A stretch of 25,775 nt of DNA from Sulfurimonas sp. (GTDB lineage Bacteria; Campylobacterota; Campylobacteria; Campylobacterales; Sulfurimonadaceae), in contig JAFLJV010000272.1 in assembly GCA_022712845.1 (NCBI GenBank), positions 1 through 25,775 on the forward strand, in the 5' to 3' direction. The notes below the pieces were generated by a model. It ran no database searches. It had not been told where the DNA came from and saw only the letters and a program-made list of their open reading frames with translations. Below are positions 24,049-25,775 of this stretch, one piece after another. How positions within the stretch are numbered: the stretch's first letter is position 1; each line of letters starts with the position of its first letter. The position numbers were made by a program, and so were the translations under genes.

Positions 24049-25069
24049 TAAAATCCTTATGATAATTTTTTACTAAGTTAAGTTCAACTCTTGATGTATC
24101 TATCGAGTGACAGTTACTACAACGGCTAAATGCAAATGGAGAAATTTGTTTACAGCTATCACAAATATACTCAAAACTAAGTGTGGCATTTACACTATCA
24201 TTAAGACCTATAAGAACATCAAATTCAAATATTGAGCTTTTTTGAGCCTTATCAATATACCCTTTGGCACTATAGAGTTCCCTTAGGTAACTATTTTGTA
24301 TAATTATATCAAAATTCAAATCTTTTTTATCAATATACCATAGTATATCAACTAAAAGTTCAGCTTTTGAGATATCAAAATTTTCCCATGCTAGTTTGGG
24401 GTTTACACGAAAAATATACTCAAAAATAAGATATGTTAATTGATTTGATGTTTTATATATTTTTAGTAACTTATTTACTTTAATTTCTGTTGATAAGCTT
24501 GTATCGTTTAGGAGCAACATAGAGTTTAAATAAACACTGTCAATTTTTATATTTTTTTTTAGTTCATCTAGGGGTTCTAACACCTCTAAAGCAGAAGTAT
24601 AATCTTTCATCTTTTCATATACTAAAAGTAAATAGTTTAGTGCTTGTGGAGTTCTTGGATTGCTTTTGAGAATTTCTAAAAATATCTGTTTAGAGCGTTC
24701 TAAAAAACCTGCTTTAAAATATGTTTTTCCAAGTAAAAAAAGTGTATCTCTGTAGTTGGCTTTATCACCAACTTTTAAAAGTTCATTATATATCTCTATA
24801 CTCTTTTCAAAATCACCATTTTTAGCATATGAATATGCAAGTAGTAACCATGATTTTTCTGAAAGGTCACCTTTTGTAATAAGTACTTTTAATTCGTTTT
24901 GTGAGGGCAGAGAGTTAAACTGTTTTAAAAATTTATCTAAATGTCTATAATCCTCTTTTTTCTTAAATTTATTTAACCAATATGAAAAAAATGTGATGAT
25001 GAAAATAAGAACAAAAAATATAATTATCCCAAAAAGTGGGTCACGAAACTCTATGAAAAATGTATTCAT
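24023..25069 (-). CDS. Membrane-anchored TPR protein with C-terminal zinc ribbon (LapB/YciM-like layout)
   Basis: This is a 348-residue protein. A single N-terminal membrane helix (about 13-32, FGIIIFFVLIFIITFFSYWL) is followed by TPR-like helix pairs over about 70-285 (SWLLLAYSYAKNGDFEKSIE, LFLLGKTYFKAGFLERSKQI, ALNYLLLVYEKMKDYTSALE). A C-terminal rubredoxin-like metal site has C303xxC306 and C317xxC320 (YICDSC, RCSNC). The same order of parts is found in LapB/YciM of enteric bacteria, which controls LpxC turnover and LPS assembly. Overall sequence is distant, so the role is inferred. ATG 25069 shares one base with the upstream gene's stop, and the gene is coupled to rnhA. I recall a TPR gene next to rnhA-rnc-aroC in Campylobacter too. 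Confidence 0.75.
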   Translation of the reverse strand: MNTFFIEFRDPLFGIIIFFVLIFIITFFSYWLNKFKKKEDYRHLDKFLKQFNSLPSQNELKVLITKGDLSEKSWLLLAYSYAKNGDFEKSIEIYNELLKVGDKANYRDTLFLLGKTYFKAGFLERSKQIFLEILKSNPRTPQALNYLLLVYEKMKDYTSALEVLEPLDELKKNIKIDSVYLNSMLLLNDTSLSTEIKVNKLLKIYKTSNQLTYLIFEYIFRVNPKLAWENFDISKAELLVDILWYIDKKDLNFDIIIQNSYLRELYSAKGYIDKAQKSSIFEFDVLIGLNDSVNATLSFEYICDSCKQISPFAFSRCSNCHSIDTSRVELNLVKNYHKDFSEENNSFQ

Positions 25070-25536
25070 TATTCGTAAACCACTATCCCATAATCATTTT
25101 TTAAATTATAAAATGTTGAATCCACTGTAATTTCTAAGTCTTTGATTTTACCTAGTTGAATTATAGAGTTTTTATTTACTCGAATCCCAAATTCTGTAAA
25201 AAATTTTTTAATATTTACAAATTTTACATCTTGAACAAATTTATATTCAAACTCTTTATATAGTTTCATTTTTTCATAAGAGAATATATGCTCATTTACA
25301 TGAAGCTGGTCTGAAGCAAATCTGATTGGTAAATATCCTGAGAGGTCGGTGAGTATATCTTCAATATATTCATGCTTTTGAGGAAGAGAGTTTTTTTGTA
25401 CAAAGACATATTTGTTATTTAGTTTTAGTGTTGGAGTGTTTTTCCAATATTTATATGCTGGATTTGAAACACCTAGTTTTGAAGAGACCTCTCTCCAAAG
25501 CCAAAAAGAGTTAAGAGTGTTTGGTAAGTGAGACAT
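25069..25536 (-). CDS. Uncharacterised 155-residue protein
   Basis: I do not recognise this protein. It is soluble, with no signal peptide or membrane helix. The N-terminus (FWLWREVSSKLGVSNPAYKY, about residues 11-30) looks like a possible helix-turn-helix. The rest is mixed alpha/beta with aromatic-rich strands (NNKYVFVQKNSL, GYLPIRFASDQLHVNEHIF, YKFVQDVKFVNIKKFFTEFG). Start ATG 25536 is preceded by AAAGGAG in CTTTAAAGGAGTTAAGAGA. It is the first gene of the minus-strand operon leading to the TPR protein, rnhA, rnc, aroC and the PAS protein. Confidence 0.65.
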   Translation of the reverse strand: MSHLPNTLNSFWLWREVSSKLGVSNPAYKYWKNTPTLKLNNKYVFVQKNSLPQKHEYIEDILTDLSGYLPIRFASDQLHVNEHIFSYEKMKLYKEFEYKFVQDVKFVNIKKFFTEFGIRVNKNSIIQLGKIKDLEITVDSTFYNLKNDYGIVVYE

Positions 25537-25650
25537 TCTCTTAACTCCTTTAAATGATTTATAGCTCTATTATATAGTTTTTTATTATATAGTTTTATTA
25601 ATTTTAAAGTATAGTACAATTAATCCATAAATATAAGTAACTAAGGATGT

Positions 25651-25666
25651 ACAGCCTCACGGCTGT
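25651..25666. repeat. Hairpin upstream of the right-edge frame
   Basis: ACAGCC-TCAC-GGCTGT is a perfect 6-bp stem followed by TTTCATGC, flanked by two CTAAGGA copies (25641-25647 and 25673-25679). It could be the terminal region of an insertion sequence or a control hairpin in front of its transposase; the partner end is outside the window. Confidence 0.4.
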
Positions 25667-25701
25667 TTCATGCTAAGGAATAAAAAATGCTTTAAATAAG
25701 T

Positions 25702-25775
25702 ATGACAGAATATAATATACGCCAAGAGCTAAAAACATTAAAAGATAAAAGAAGAGGACAAGGGCAACAACATAA
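25702..25775 (+). CDS. Possible ISAs1-type transposase, N-terminus only (runs off the right edge)
   Basis: ATG 25702 opens a frame that stays open to the window end (24 codons). Its residues IRQELKTLKDKRRGQGQQH resemble the N-terminal helper segment of ISAs1/H-repeat-type transposases, in which a short acidic-basic helix leads to a D-x-RR-x-GQ-x-H motif just before a hydrophobic helix. No Shine-Dalgarno stands directly before this ATG; AAGGA upstream instead serves a two-codon frame (ATG CTT TAA at 25687). With so few residues the call is tentative. Confidence 0.45.
   Translation, partial: MTEYNIRQELKTLKDKRRGQGQQH

Overview
The window is AT-rich, gene-dense bacterial chromosome. It fits the Campylobacterota (Epsilonproteobacteria), most likely a free-living Sulfurimonas-like or related sulfur-oxidising lineage. 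The evidence is gene content and order: recA and eno run together on the minus strand, opposed by fliQ-murB on the plus strand; nifS-nifU; aroC-rnc-rnhA-TPR protein in one tight minus-strand operon; and mqnD of the futalosine menaquinone route. From memory, the recA/eno/fliQ/murB and aroC/rnc/rnhA blocks are also neighbours in Campylobacter jejuni. No rRNA, tRNA or CRISPR array was seen, and no gene-free stretch exceeds 300 bases.

Layout from left to right. 1-4018 (minus): a truncated magnesium transporter MgtE, a YceI-like periplasmic protein, and an ABC export cassette (membrane protein, LolD/MacB-type ATPase, frameshifted FtsX/MacB-like permease). 4237-7289 (plus): three secreted or envelope proteins, namely a SYLF-domain protein, a DUF3015 protein, and a DUF4105 (Lnb-N-like) putative cysteine enzyme fused to a probable outer-membrane beta-barrel. 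The last appears to begin at a rare ATT codon. 7291-10642 (minus): AMIN-domain protein, FtsB-like divisome protein, enolase and RecA. 10783-12738 (plus): mqnD, fliQ and murB; the murB stop codon lies inside a 68-bp palindromic repeat. 12802-15071 (minus): nifU and nifS, divergent from an unknown gene at 15241, with a perfect 10-bp dyad between them. 15795-18718 (plus): frameshifted leuC, an OmpA-family protein with two TSP3-like calcium repeats, and mobA. 18779-20366 (plus): moaC, a DUF493/YbeD protein, a cytochrome c pseudogene with two lesions, and a decayed second copy of the DUF493 3' end. 20367-21425 (plus): a helical protein of unknown function. 21444-25536 (minus): a small Aer/CetB-like PAS protein, aroC, rnc, rnhA, a TPR/zinc-ribbon protein and an unknown gene. 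25702-25775 (plus): the first codons of a possible ISAs1-type transposase.

Functional themes are central housekeeping (recA, eno, rnc, rnhA, aroC, murB, fliQ), Fe-S cluster assembly (nifSU), molybdenum cofactor synthesis (mobA, moaC), menaquinone synthesis (mqnD) and envelope biology. Three genes carry disabling lesions (permease, leuC, cytochrome c; four lesions in total), and one further stretch is a gene fossil. The reads would have to be inspected to tell assembly error from genuine decay. The most interesting unexplained items are the SYLF-DUF3015-DUF4105/barrel module with its ATT start, the double-hit cytochrome beside the DUF493 fossil, and the palindromic element that supplies the end of murB.
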